DNA of 64,000 nt from positions 7,750,001-7,814,000 of the forward strand of contig CP053157.1 of NCBI GenBank assembly GCA_014607495.2, in the 5' to 3' direction. Under the pieces are notes generated by a model, which had not been told where the DNA came from, searched no databases, and saw only the letters and a program-made list of their open reading frames with translations. The position numbers and the translations under genes are program-made. Within the stretch, counting starts at the first letter, position 1, and every line of letters begins with the position of its first letter. Below, in pieces: positions 1 through 11,290 of the stretch. Origin of the DNA: Carposina sasakii. Lineage: Eukaryota > Arthropoda > Insecta > Lepidoptera > Carposinidae.

Positions 1-720
1 ACTTACATTATAGGGTTTTTTTTTCTGTGTAAGGGATCCCTTGTGGGAAAACAAGGGGGGGAGGCTGTCATTTTTTCATGTTTCAATTTCTTGTTCAGAG
101 CTTGGAATCCATCCTAAGAGGAGATACCAAATCCCTAGATACCAAATCCCTGGTGTGTAGTACGTTTATTATTTTTAAGAGTCTTTGAGGGGTATAAAAT
201 TTATAGCTGGCATGTCAATTGAACTGTCAATCTCACCTCGTTGGCGTTATTTTTAAATTGAAAATGGTAAATTATTTTTTAAATTATTTATTAAAATATG
301 GATAATTCTGCGTTACTTACGGATGATAACCTATTTCCGCCGAAGATTTTAGGCGTCCTTTGTAATTACGACAAACTTTTACTGCGCAACACGCCATTTT
401 ATATGTAATATATTTGTCACGTGACGTGTGCATACCCTTGCTTAACACAACGGATACTGAGGAGCGAAAAAATTGTTAGGATGAATCTCACTCCTGTTTA
501 AGGACGTATTGGTAGACGTAAGCCTCAATCTGAGAATTTTATATAATCAAAGGTTAGATCCCTTAAAAAGCATGGTTCATTGTTGTGAAGACCATTTTGA
601 CGTAAGTATTGTGTACTTTTATTTAGATATATATTTTTATAATCTTTTGTAATTTGATATTAAAATATTAAATCAGGTCAGAGGTGCAAAACCTTTGGTA
701 ACAGAAACTTTGTTTCGCTA
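1..720. other. AT-rich non-genic flank
   Basis: No gene with an intact frame is visible here. The only coding-like signal is the THAP-like half domain listed at 485..601. The rest is AT-rich DNA with no recognisable repeat ends. Confidence 0.5.
485..601 (+). pseudogene. THAP-like zinc-finger half-domain remnant (exon-like)
   Basis: After an in-frame TGA at 482-484 a frame stays open and ends in HCCEDHFD, directly followed by a good splice donor (GTAAGT at 602). The C-x2-H-F arrangement is that of the second half of a THAP (C2CH) domain, the DNA-binding domain of P-element-like transposases and of many insect proteins. The first cysteine pair is not visible upstream and no start codon fits. 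I infer a leftover exon of a THAP gene or transposon; with only one half-motif it could be chance. Confidence 0.3.
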
Positions 721-969
721 TGTTTATACATACTTACATATCTTAGTTTGACTGAAATTTGGACAGGGCCTTATTATTAATACATTATCTTGGAATCAAT
801 CCAGCTTTATTAATTATAATATTTAAAATATTAACAAACAAATGGAATAGGTACTTAGGTACACTCAAGGTCAAAAGTTCAATTCAAAAATAATTTTCGA
901 CGGTTTCCTAATTTCTAAAATCTTAACCTATTGTTTATTTTATGACGCAAGAATCATTTTCTAATAATT
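721..969 (+). repeat. 249-bp perfect direct repeat, copy 1
   Basis: This 249-bp stretch recurs at 1799..2047 with no difference that I can find. The offset is 1,078 bp. The copies do not have TG...CA ends, and I see no primer-binding site or polypurine tract between them, so they do not look like LTRs. Confidence 0.85.
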
Positions 970-1798
970 CTTTAAGAGGAGGCAGACCTTATTTAGCATC
1001 TTTTTGATGAAATATGCTGAAACGGGTGCATGTTTGTTTAATGTGAGACTATTACACTATATTCTTAGTACCCTTAACTATGTCATGTAAAGCCAAAAAC
1101 ATGATTTAATGATTTTCGCTCGATAGTTTTGTTTTTTGAAATCGACATGTTTTTTAGTCATTTTTACTTTTATTTCGGCTATTACATGAGGTAGGCGTTT
1201 AAAATAAATTCGGATATCAAGATAATAATGATAGTAAACTTTTGTAAAGCCAAAATTAAAAAACAATCATAATTGAACACACAATTAATAAAAATCTTTT
1301 TGAGACTTACGCCCTTTACTTCTGAGCTCAATCAGTTGTTTAGCGTGCAAGCGATATTCTACTCTAATGCTTACTGAAAAGCGTTAAATAGTAACTTCGT
1401 GCCCGCTGACGCTCAGTACCGCGCTGTGCGCCGACGACGTAGGGTCTATGTCGCTTTCGCCCACGGCAGTGGCATTTTTTATTATCTTGTGGTGTAGGTA
1501 TTACTCGATTGAGTTCGGACTAATGGGAAATAAAACTAAAAAATATGTTTCCAAAAGGAAGATGACTCAACGTTGGAGAGAATTTTCTAAAAAGGGGCAA
1601 ATCAAAGGTGTAAGTAGCTATAATCATAATTAGTAAGTACCTATGTAAAGTTTAGTGCTGAGAATGCATTTTATAATGGACAGCAGAAAAAACAAAATGT
1701 CGAAATTACGGGATAAAATATTTACCCGGGATAAAAAGTATAATGTGTTATTCTGATACGTACCTAAGCTAATATAAGGTCTTTCCGATGTATGTATA

Positions 1799-2047
1799 TG
1801 TTTATACATACTTACATATCTTAGTTTGACTGAAATTTGGACAGGGCCTTATTATTAATACATTATCTTGGAATCAATCCAGCTTTATTAATTATAATAT
1901 TTAAAATATTAACAAACAAATGGAATAGGTACTTAGGTACACTCAAGGTCAAAAGTTCAATTCAAAAATAATTTTCGACGGTTTCCTAATTTCTAAAATC
2001 TTAACCTATTGTTTATTTTATGACGCAAGAATCATTTTCTAATAATT
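1799..2047 (+). repeat. 249-bp perfect direct repeat, copy 2
   Basis: Second copy of 721..969, apparently identical over the full length. The 829 bp between the copies hold only a short open frame at 1448-1633 with no recognisable motif. Confidence 0.85.
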
Positions 2048-2268
2048 TAATAATATTCTAATAATCTAAGTTTCTTGTTTATTACATTATCCGTTCGGTG
2101 CTGAGCTCTTACTCTAACCTATGTTCAGGACAGAAAGGCTATTTTCTAATGCAACTAAATAGGAGCGGGCGGGCGACCGCGCTACAGCATTCATCTCACT
2201 CGCACTCTCGCGAACGTGCATTATTTTATACATTCGCACTTAGATAGTTTGATAGCGCTAGTAGCGCT

Positions 2269-2336
2269 GCGGTACTTATTTTGATATTAGATTTTAGTAA
2301 TGCGCTGCGTTACTTATTTTGATATTCGATTTTCGT
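2269..2336 (+). repeat. Short tandem duplication (about 35-bp unit, two copies)
   Basis: Two adjacent units share GCTGCG(G/T)TACTTATTTTG and continue with GATATT(A/C)GATTTT. They sit just after a locally GC-rich patch (2150-2270) in AT-rich DNA. Confidence 0.55.
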
Positions 2337-2699
2337 AATTATCCGGGATAAAAATATTTTTCCGGGATAGTGAATTTGTAAGCTATATTATTGTGAAGTT
2401 TAATCAAAATCCATTCAGTAGTTTTTGCAAAAGAGCAACAAACATCCTCACAAACTTTCGCGTTTATAAAATTAATATGATCTTTAGATACGTGTTTAAC
2501 TTTAGCCTCTTATATCCTAGTCCTCTTAGTTTATCCTAGTTTTTAGAGTTTTAGGTTATAACACCCTACAAACTAAAACTTAAAACGTTTGATACCTAGC
2601 TAGAGTGCCTCTCACCATATATGTAGTTATACCATACTATACACAATATAAGTGGTCATACACCACATTTTCTGTTACACTGCATACAAAAAATATTAG

Positions 2700-3047
2700 T
2701 TCCGAAATCAGCATCCGTATGATGAATTTGGTGAGAGCGAGATGTCCAAAGAATATACTTACTCTCTGAGATGTCTCACTTTTAAACGTCAAATTCACAG
2801 AGCTATTAATAACTAGATAAACTAAGTGTATGTACTTTGCATGTAAAAAATAGACTTAAAAATTAGAATAGACACTCGCTCTCGAGCCAGGACTGAATGA
2901 ATTAGGGCTGATTGAAGTGGTTTGCAATCCCTTTTTACACACCAAGTAGAAACATTTGCCTTGTCTAGTTATTACTTAGCTCTGTGGATTTGACTTTTAA
3001 AAGTGAGACATCTCGCTCTCACCAAATTCTTCATACGGGTGCAGGTA
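2700..3047. mobile_element. TIR MITE with GAGAGCGAGATG subterminal arms
   Basis: The left arm (from about 2712) reads ATGATGAATTTGGTGAGAGC and the right arm ends in the inverted match GCTCTCACCAAATTCTTCAT. The inversion extends inward through the CGAGATGTCTCAC-like segment and CAAATTCACAGAGCT. Related copies are at 46512..46815 and, partly, at 63793..63957. The element has no ORF and is non-autonomous. It directly abuts the DNA transposon at 3049. Confidence 0.65.
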
Positions 3048-3919
3048 TATAGTCGAAACTATAATTCGAGAGACTAGTTTGACAGTTCATTTTGCACAAG
3101 TGTTGCCATGGTCAGGCTAGTGCTGTCCGTGTCGATATTTTAAAAATACAGATTTGGTAACCATCGATATTTTACGTAATTATTTTTTCACAAAATTATA
3201 AAAATGTGAATAAATTTATTGATTTACAGTGCCATTTATAATATTATTTATTTTTATGAATATCTGCCTATAAATTCCTTTGAGATCGAGTAAGTTAATC
3301 AAATTCCAATAATTTTAAACCACCAACAAAAGAGGGTTTTCTTTCAAAGATGGCTTAGTTGAGAGTATTCTTAGCTATGTTTCATGAGAACCGGTTGAGC
3401 AATTTGAAAGATATTATGAGGAGTGAAAGTGGCAATGAAAAATCGAATGTACCTATACAAATGTGTGGGATATCAAATTAAAGGTTATAACTTGTACATA
3501 GTAAAAAGCATAAAATATTTAAGATTAATATTGAAGAAACCCAGACCCAAATAAAAAGATAAAAATGCAAAATTGTCTTGTCGAGGAATCGCTCTTTACC
3601 TAACAAGGGCACGCAAAGGTACTTAGCCTACCTTGTACAACGTACTTTTTTGGCTATTAAATTTTTTTATATTTTATTAGTTAACGGTAATGTGCACATT
3701 TCGCAGGGGTCGGAGGTCGGGCGTCGGGGGCGAGGGATTTTTCTGATTGTTACTCCCACTGATTTTGTGCATTCGTCTTCCACTTTCCGGATTGCTCGAA
3801 TGTGTTTTGAGATTGCCTACGCTTACTGTGTGATTAATACAGTTACGTTTTGTTGTTGTTTTACTATTTGTTATTGTTTTCTTGTTGAGTTTGTTGTTAA
3901 TTTTGTTGTCTACTACGAT

Positions 3920-4180
3920 ATGGAGACTCAACCTTTCCACTCTCCAAGTGGCACTTCCGATACTCTGCTATCGACATCTGGCAGTGTTTCTCCCCCAAAA
4001 AAGAGACAACGTCGAGCATTTGTCAATACCGAGAAACGTATGATTCTCAACGTGTACAAACATGTTTTTAAAGAAAAATCTGAACACGAAAAAGTAAATC
4101 AAGATTCTGAAGCAACTAATTCTACTACACGAATCAATATGGAACGTACTTACACAATTTCTACAAAGACGTACATTTGA
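3920..4180 (+). pseudogene. Truncated transposase-like N-terminal ORF
   Basis: The frame starts at ATG 3920. It runs through a Ser/Pro/Thr-rich leader, a basic PPKKRQRR patch (possible nuclear signal) and a helix-like segment TEKRMILNVYKHVFKEKSEH. This resembles the N-terminal helix-turn-helix region of insect DDE transposases. It ends early at 4178-4180 after sequence that looks frame-shifted (SEATNSTTRI). The same frame is open upstream to 3578, but that part is low-complexity and probably untranslated. Its place midway between the TIRs at 3049 and 4727 supports it being the remains of the element's own transposase. No catalytic residues remain. Confidence 0.45.
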
Positions 4181-4249
4181 CCTGATTGCATTAGTAATTA
4201 ACGATCTCGTCATCCTAGCTACCTGCATCCGAGCGTCATCTCTTTATCT

Positions 4250-4514
4250 AGAACTAGCGGACCCGACAGACGTTGTCCGGTTTATTTCTTATCTATGCCA
4301 CATTGTCATATTCCTAAGAATTAATTATTTATAACCCAATTCACAATAAAGATAAGAAATTTTTGTCTGTCTGAGAACCGATATCGATGCAGTTTTCAGG
4401 AATATATTGTGACAGGTCCCACTTAACATATAGGCTACTTTTTATCCCGGATAATTTCGATATTTTGTATTTTTTTGTAGTCCACGCGGACGGAGTCGCG
4501 GGCGTCCACTAGTT
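4250..4514 (+). mobile_element. Helitron-like 3' portion nested in the 3049-4727 transposon
   Basis: The 3' end carries CGCGGACGGAGTCGCGGGCG followed by TCCACTAG, the same terminus as at 26408 and 50817. The upstream part (GCAGTTTTCAGGAATATATT, ATCCCGGATAATTTCGA) is also shared with those copies. The 5' boundary is not clear. Confidence 0.55.
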
Positions 4515-4727
4515 ACATTAATAAAAAACCATTTGTAATATAATATAATATATACTGATACAGTAATTGACAATATATTTTTCACAATTTCTAATAGCCT
4601 ATTACACAGTCGAGTCTAAAGTAATTATCGATATAGACTATAACGTCACTATTTATTTTTTTCTATTTATGGTAACCCTTTAGCTGTCACTTCCTTGTTT
4701 AGTCTCTCGAATTATGGTTTCGACTAT

Positions 4728-5388
4728 GTATGTATAGGAACTATTCTATAAAATTGACAATAGTATTACGATAAAAAGTAAGTTAGGTTGAGTATGTACC
4801 TACCTATTTTAGATAAATAAAACAATATAGAACAGAAATTGTCAATTTTCGAAAGAGTTTAATTAAGCACAGTGGTGGGAAAGTTGAGAACAAAGATCAC
4901 AGAGCCAAAAGTTGAGAACATAGATCACGAACCAGAACGAGTAAACTTATGCTTGGTACTTTTCTATTAATAATATAAAAGATCATAAAAAGGGCCATAT
5001 TACAACAGATCACACTATATTACACTTTAAAATAAATATATATGTAATGATATTATACATAGGTACAGTTAAACTATGCAGATGGGCAATAACTTGAACG
5101 TGTTAATGAATCTCAACAGACCAGTAGTCAAGAATAGTAAAATGTCCAGCTCCATATAATGACTTTTTTATAGTAATTGGACTCGGACTAGGTTTAAGTT
5201 TATTAATAGAAGTTCACTTTATTTTGTAAAAAGATGACTCACAATATATATTCTTTTCCCTTATATATTTCCATCTTTTCTATGTTAGTTTATTACTATT
5301 CAAGTTCTTTAGTTAGATTCTCCCTAAAAATTTATTTGTAGTTCATAAAAAATATACCTACATAAATACATAAATTGTCTTGTAAACT
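4728..5388. other. Intergenic stretch downstream of RPA43
   Basis: AT-rich, with no supported gene. It includes the likely 3' UTR of RPA43 on the minus strand. An AATAAA polyadenylation signal on the minus strand lies at 5331-5336, about 53 bases beyond the RPA43 stop codon. Confidence 0.5.
5331..5336 (-). promoter_or_regulatory. Polyadenylation signal of RPA43
   Basis: TTTATT on the plus strand is AATAAA on the minus strand, about 53 bases after the RPA43 stop. Position and sequence fit a standard cleavage signal; no other candidate lies closer. Confidence 0.55.
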
Positions 5389-6874
5389 TTATACTTTTTT
5401 AGGTTTTTTTGGACTTCCTTCACTTTGTTCTGAATCAATAACTCTTTTCTTTCTTCTTATTTCTTTTGTAGTATTATTTTGTTTCCCATTTACTTTAGGG
5501 CTTTTCTTAGTTTTCGGTTTTTCCAAATTACTATCTTCATCTTTAGATTGCTTTTGTTGTAGTTCAGGATTACATTCTGAGTGTAACTGAGGCTTAGTTT
5601 TATCAAAGTTTACATAAGATACATGAACAGGTTGAATTTTTGTTTCTTCCAGTTCTCCATCAGCAGGAAAATTCTTTAGCCAACTGAAAAAAAAAACAAT
5701 AATAATACCCTGTTACACAGTCCATCTTACACTTCTTAGATCTACCTCTTCCTTTATTGCCAGTCACAAGGAGATTTATATTTATAGTTCAATTTAATAC
5801 ATATCTGTACTCAATTGGTTATAATTATATGCTTAAAATAATTACTTTTCATCCAGTTCACCTCTAATGTAAGGCAAAGCTCCAAACAAATCTAACACAA
5901 CAATTTTGAACTCAACATCTTGACCTTCCTGTATACTAGTTCCAATCCACTTGTTTCCTGGTTCTTCAGTAGGCCTCGGTATGACAACATTAAACACCCT
6001 GTAAAACAGTAAATGGAATAAATTATCATTGTCCCCTGGCTATAAGTAAAGATTGTTAACATCTGCAAGGTAAGCATTAACAATTAAACCATTATTTATT
6101 TTTATAATTTTATAATAAAAAATTTGTATAAAAAAAAACTGATACTGGAATTTATTCTACAAACATTCAAAAAGATGCATAGACTATACTGTGTTTCTTT
6201 AAGATGAAGAATTCTATGTTTTATTGCTTTGGTAATCCTTGAAAGACTCCAGAAACTTTAGGTTGACATAACTAATTTGTCTACATAAAAAACCTACCAC
6301 TACTTTCATAGTGTTTTGTCTGCACAAAAAACCTACCACTTACTGTCATAGTGTAAGTCATGTGTAGGTAATTTACCATTGTCTGTCTTTTTAAAAGTAA
6401 TTGATTAAGTAGGTTCTAATATATAAATACCTATGGACCAAAATTCCCAAATGAGTGGAACACTTCTTGTTTACTACTCCTTTAAGTTTGGCTCCAACAT
6501 ATGGGCGAAATATAAAATAATCTGCTTGTACTTGGAAATGAACATCTGCTTTGTCATTTCTTATTGTTCCCACATTATGTAGCACATGAAGGTTTTTAAA
6601 ACTTAGTAAAATACCATTAAAACTGTAATAAAATATATAAAAGGGTTATTAACTCTGTTCAATCTAATATTCACTGTTGCAAAGGGACATTGAATGAGAC
6701 TCACTCCTTATCGAATTTCCCGATTTTATAATCTAATAAATTTTTTATAGATTCCTGAATATTTCCTAAACACCAAGGCTGCAATGCTAAGTTTTGAGTT
6801 ATTTTCTTCTCTACCACACAAGAATTATTATTGTTTGATAACTTTCTTAGTTCTTTCAGTTCGAATTTTATCAT
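5389..6874 (-). CDS. POLR1F: DNA-directed RNA polymerase I subunit RPA43 (4 exons, complete)
   Basis: This subunit belongs to the RPA14/RPA43 stalk of RNA polymerase I, which transcribes pre-rRNA in the nucleolus and contacts initiation factor Rrn3/TIF-IA. Exons on the minus strand are 6705-6874, 6431-6622, 5846-5998 and 5389-5683. All introns are GT-AG, and phases join cleanly to 810 nt (269 aa plus stop). The clearest match is to the RPA43 core: a conserved block including DVHFQVQADYFIFRP, then KLKGVVNKKCSTHLGILVH (human has KLMGIVNK...SHIGCLVH), then FNVVIPRP before an OB-fold-like end (FGALPYIRGELDE). Residues after about 190 form the lysine-rich, low-complexity tail usual in animal RPA43, ending KKPKKV. 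The start is the first ATG, which gives MIKFELKEL. The protein is shorter than human (about 338 aa), mainly in the tail. The identification rests on remembered similarity, not on a search. Confidence 0.9.
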
Positions 6875-7021
6875 TTTTAATAAGGCTATAATTTAACTCT
6901 CACTTTAATAACATTTTATATTAAAATAATTTGTACATAATTAAATCAAAGATTTGTATGTATGTACATACTTGGATTTTATCGATTTTATTTTACACAA
7001 AGATTTTTACATATGTATGTA

Positions 7022-8755
7022 AAATAGAAATAGGTTATATTTTGATTGATGTTGTTGTTTAGTTTAGGAAAGGCAAGGGAAACTAAGCCCATACAGCCAT
7101 TGTCTTTAGTAAATGATTTCTGAATTTATGATGGATGATAATGATGATGATGAATGGAAAAGTCGGGAAAATCCTCAAGAACAAGTGTAAAGTTAGTCAA
7201 AATGAAAAATAATTGCAGAAACAACTTACATGGGACCATGAAGAGATCGTATTCCGGCTAAAGTTTTACTCAGCTTACCTGCGTATAAAACCATGCATAC
7301 GCACTAGATTCACATCACAAGTAATCAAAATACAACGTATCCACCAGAAAACATTACTTTACGGACACTTGCAAGCCATTTACAAATACTTTTGATTTTC
7401 ACAAGAAAATTACACCCGCTCCCTTCCAGCTTTCCCCGCCGAATCTTTTTTTTTTTTAGTTTATCCCGAAGGAAAGGCAAGGGGAACTAAGCCCATACGG
7501 CCTAATCATTGTTTAGTAAAATGTATTCTGAATTTATGATGGATGACAATGATGATGAGTGGAAACGTCGGAAAAATCCTCAAGAACGAGTTTAAAATTA
7601 GTAAAAATAAAAAAAAAATTACAGAAACAACTTACATGAGCCCATGAAGAGATCGTATTCCGACTAAAGTTTTACTCAGCTTACCTGCATATAAAACCAT
7701 GCACACGCACTAGATTCACATAACAAGTAAACAAAATATTACTTATCTACCAAAAAAACATCACTTTACGGACACATGCAAGCCATTTACAAATAAATTT
7801 TGATTTTCACAAGAATATTACACCCGCTCCCTTTCAGCTTTTCCCGCCGAATCGGTTATATTTTGATTTTTTTTTAGTTTATCCCGAAGGAAAGGCAAGG
7901 GGAACTAAGCCCATACAGCCATTGCCTTTAGTAAATGATTTCTGAATTTATGATTATGATATTGATGATGATGAATGGAAACGTAGAATGGATGTAAAGT
8001 TAGTAAAGATCAAAAATAATTGCAGAAACAACTTACATGAGCCCGTGAAGAGATCGCATTTCGACTAAAGTTTTACTTATCTTACCTGCATATAAAACTA
8101 TGCACACGCACTTAGATTCACATAACAAGTAAACAAAATATTACTTATCTACCAAAAAAACATCACTTTACGGACACATGCAAGCCATTTACAAATAAAT
8201 TTTGATTTTCACAAGAATATTACACCCGCTCCCTTTCAGCTTTTCCCGCCGAATCGGTTATATTTTGATTTTTTTTTAGTTTATCCCGAAGGAAAGGCAA
8301 GGGGAACTAAGCCCATACAGCCATTGCCTTTAGTAAATGATTTCTGAATTTATGATTATGATATTGATGATGATGAATGGAAACGTAGAATGGATGTAAA
8401 GTTAGTAAAGATCAAAAATAATTGCAGAAACAACTTACATGAGCCCGTGAAGAGATCGCATTTCGACTAAAGTTTTACTTATCTTACCTGCATATAAAAC
8501 TATGCACACGCACTTAGATTCACATCACAAGTAAACAAAATATAACTTATCTACCAGAAAACATCACTTACGGACACATGCAAGCCATCTACAAATAAAT
8601 TTAGATTTTCACAAGAAAATTACACCCACCCCTTCCAGTTTTTCCCTTTTTTTTTGTTTAGTTTATCCCGAAGGAAAGGCAAGGGGAACTAAGCCCATAC
8701 AGCCATTGTCTTTAGTAAATGATTTCTGAGTTTATGATTTTTATATATCATTTTT
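7022..8755 (+). repeat. Array of about 4.2 tandem copies of a 380-418-bp repeat
   Basis: Units start with (T)nAGTTTATCCCGAAGG followed by AAAGGCAAGGGGAACTAAGC and end near CCGCTCCCTTCCAGCTTT. AGTTTATCCCG occurs at 7458, 7876, 8278 and 8660, giving spacings of 418, 402 and 382 bp; a diverged first unit starts about 7050. The third and fourth units are almost identical over about 400 bp, suggesting recent tandem duplication. An inverted copy is at 10785-11120. Open frames within are short and not conserved between copies. The family is unknown to me; it may be a MITE or a SINE-like element. Confidence 0.75.
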
Positions 8756-8797
8756 TTTTTATATATCACAGTTTATTTATATATCACAATTATTGTC

Positions 8798-9530
8798 AGA
8801 TCAGTGTTAGAGTTTGCTAGTGTTGTTTGGAGCCCGAATTATCAATGCCATATAGATCGAATAGAAAAAGTACAAAAGAAATTTATAAAGACTTTAAACT
8901 ATAAAAATCACTGCTGGAATAATACTTATGAAGAATCCATCAATCTTTACAAACTTTCTAGTCTGCTCAATCGTCGTAAACTCCTAGATATGTGTTTCCT
9001 ATATAAAATTCTGAATTCACTTATAGATTCGCCAAGTCTCCTGTCACAAGTATCGTTTGTTGCTCGCATGCGCCTTCCTGTACGTTCCTCACGTTCCACA
9101 CCTAATAATATATTTGTTCCACCTCGCCGCAACAAAAAATACACCCAGAACTGTTTCATTTGTCGGGCACTTGTCATGTGCAATAATGAATTCGCACACA
9201 TAGATATGTTCCACAATAGTTATAATGCTTACAAAAAGTCTATAACTAACGCTTTGTAATTAATATCTATACTATGTATATACTCTATGCTTCTACTAAA
9301 TTCAGCTTAACTATATTCTATACTATATTTTATAAATTATGTTTGAATCATTCGTACCAAATTATTTGGTTTTAAGCTTGTTTGTTCTTACTAGGATACA
9401 CTTTTTTCTTTTCTTTTACTAATACTTGGCACTGTAAGGTCTTTTGTAAGGAAATGTTTTAATTTATGTGATTATAGTACTTAATGACTGTTTGTTGCCA
9501 AAATAAAATAAAATAAAATAAAATAAAATC
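8798..9530 (+). mobile_element. 5'-truncated non-LTR retrotransposon (Jockey/CR1-like) 3' end
   Basis: The element keeps the C-terminal end of the ORF2 polyprotein (8804..9259) and a short 3' UTR, and ends in an (AAATA)n tail at about 9501-9529. The tail and 5' truncation are signs of target-primed reverse transcription. No target-site duplication is obvious. Confidence 0.75.
8804..9259 (+). pseudogene. C-terminus of LINE ORF2 (post-RT region)
   Basis: This is a 151-aa frame. It begins LEFASVVWSPNYQCHIDRIE, then VQKKFIKTL, the typical segment after the reverse transcriptase domain in Jockey/CR1-type LINEs (LEYASVVWSP...IERVQRRF). It ends in IDMFHNSYNAYKKSITNAL and a stop, a typical end for this group. 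The catalytic RT motif (FADD) is not present because the copy is 5' truncated. The frame is intact, so insertion was fairly recent. The apparent start codon is not a true gene start. Confidence 0.75.
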
Positions 9531-9659
9531 ACAATAAAAATAATTGGGCGGTTGATGCATAGTTTAATCATACCGTCGTAGTTATTTTATTATGTAACCT
9601 TGTTTTTAATGTTCGGTATTTAATTTAAAATATTTTACTATCTTTCTATATTCTGAAAC

Positions 9660-10010
9660 TCCTTTATCATTGTGACCAAGTACGTCTTCACCAAGTAGTT
9701 AGTACGAACCTGGTCAGCTCCACTACGGCCGGTCACAATCACAACGGAATGAGAATGGAACATGTCTTAAGACGCTGAACGTATATTCCAGGGTCCGGGC
9801 TGAAAAGAGGACGGCACGTATTGCCAGTACCTACTGCTCGCCTTCGCTTTACTACTCGCCTCAATTCGTTTGTATACTGCTGGCCCCTGTTGGATCGCGG
9901 GATACTGGCCGCATCGTATTGTACCTGCATCATCAAAGTGTTCGCCCACCACCGGTCCCTATACCCTCCACTGACCCTCGAATCTGACGACTAATGATTG
10001 TGATTACAGG
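9660..10010 (+). mobile_element. SINE-like fragment, CCCTCCACTGACCCTCG family
   Basis: A segment near 9945-9990 (CCACCACCGG, then CCCTCCACTGACCCTCGAAT, then CTGA) is shared with 44238-44282 and, inverted, with 59938-59992. At 59.9-60.1 kb the same segment is joined to a tRNA-like head, so this is probably a body fragment of a tRNA-derived SINE. Confidence 0.45.
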
Positions 10011-10019
10011 CAACTATAG

Positions 10020-10784
10020 TCGCGATAAGAAACCACATCCCAGCACGAATACGTAGGTACATAGCTGATACTCAGAAAAACACTAGGATATAGTGAGTTT
10101 TTTTACTATTTTCTGCACTGTTTCGCCAACACCTTCGTTGCTTCGGATTCGGAACATTTCTTTGTTATTCGGCTATCCTCAGTAAATATTGTGCTGCGCT
10201 TGCTAGAAAACTATAGAAAATCTAATCTGAAGCAATAGCCTATTACGATCGATAGCTAGTTACTATAGCTGTCGATATTGTATTAAGGTTATTGCCCTAA
10301 TAATTGGTTACTGTAACTGATTACAATTTGCAAATACCTAGAACTACGTCAATGCAACGTACATTCGGATATGTAGACTTTGGTGGTGAAATTAAAACAG
10401 ATTTCACTGACGAATGCACCGGACCTGGAAAAGAACAATTTTTATTATGACAACTATACACATAAACGAAGTTTATAAAATTTATTGGAACGAAGTTCCT
10501 TACGGCAGGCTTGGAGGAGATAGGGATTTTGCTGCGCGACCGAACTGAAAAAAATGTGATAGTAAAACCATAAGAAAAAGTGCGTGGAATAAAACCGTTA
10601 AATGAGACGTGCGCAGGCGCGACAGTCGTATACACAAGCGAGTAGTGTATAATACCTTTCTCTTTCTCCCTCTTTCTTTTCGTTCTCTCATCCCTTCTCT
10701 CTCTATTACTACTCCACCTCGCCAATGCATAGTATATACTCATGAATTCATGGACAAGCACGTGGCGAATACTCACATTATAGA
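10020..10784. other. Non-genic stretch with a pyrimidine-rich tract
   Basis: No gene is supported. A CT-rich tract lies at about 10655-10720 on the plus strand. Open frames on both strands here are caused by this low-complexity sequence. Confidence 0.4.
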
Positions 10785-11120
10785 TAAATGCATGCTTGCA
10801 TGTGTCCGTAAGTGTTGTTTTCTGTTAGATAAGTTATATTTTGTGTACTTGTGATGTGAATCTAAGTGCGTGTGCATGGTTTTATATGCGGGTAAGCTAA
10901 GTAAAACTTTAGTCGGAATACGATCTCTTCATGGGCTCATACAAGTTGTTTCTGCAATTAATTTTGATTTTTGACTAATTTCACACCAATTTTTGAGGAT
11001 TTTCTTGACGTTTCCATTCATCATTATCATCCACCATAAAATCAGAAATCATGTATTTAAGACAATGGCTATATGGGCTTAGTTTCCCTTGCCTTTCCTT
11101 CGGGATAAACTATTTAAAAA
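10785..11120 (-). repeat. Inverted copy of the 7.0-8.7 kb tandem repeat
   Basis: Read on the minus strand this matches the tandem unit: AGTTTATCCCGAAGGAAAGG, then GGGCTTAG-type sequence inverted, TACATGA/TGAAGAGATCGTATTC and ACTAAAGTTTTAC. It ends about 170 bp before the mRpS7 start codon, so the proximal promoter or 5' UTR of mRpS7 lies next to this repeat. Confidence 0.75.
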
Positions 11121-11290
11121 AAGGTATTTTTAGGTTATGTATATGTTCAGTTCAAGTTCAGTACCTAGGTAGTTATTAAAAGAAAGAAATCTTACTTTTT
11201 GTATTGATTGATACATATACAGATTAATTTTATAGTACCTGCTGTTTGGGTTATTAAACCTTGTTACATTGAACATCAGATCGTTTAGCA

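Larger units (their letters stand above)
3049..4727 (+). mobile_element. 1.68-kb DNA transposon with TIRs and 4-bp GTAT flanks
   Basis: The termini are inverted repeats: left ATAGTCGAAACTATAATTCG at 3049 and right the inverse of ATAGTCGAAACCATAATTCG ending at 4727, both followed inward by AGAGACTA. GTAT stands on both sides (3045-3048 and 4728-4731), consistent with a 4-bp target-site duplication. Inside are a transposase-like ORF fragment (3920..4180) and a later Helitron-like insertion whose 3' end is at about 4514. The superfamily is not certain. Confidence 0.65.

Noticed and set aside
1448..1633. Small open frame of 61 codons between the two direct repeats
   Set aside because: A short hydrophobic then basic stretch without recognisable homology, splice context or codon signal.
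721..2047. Direct repeats as LTRs of a retrotransposon
   Set aside because: No TG...CA termini, primer-binding site, purine tract or target-site duplication.
7022..8755. Tandem array read as a CRISPR or satellite array
   Set aside because: The units are about 400 bp, not 25-40 bp, there are no unique spacers, and the organism is an animal.
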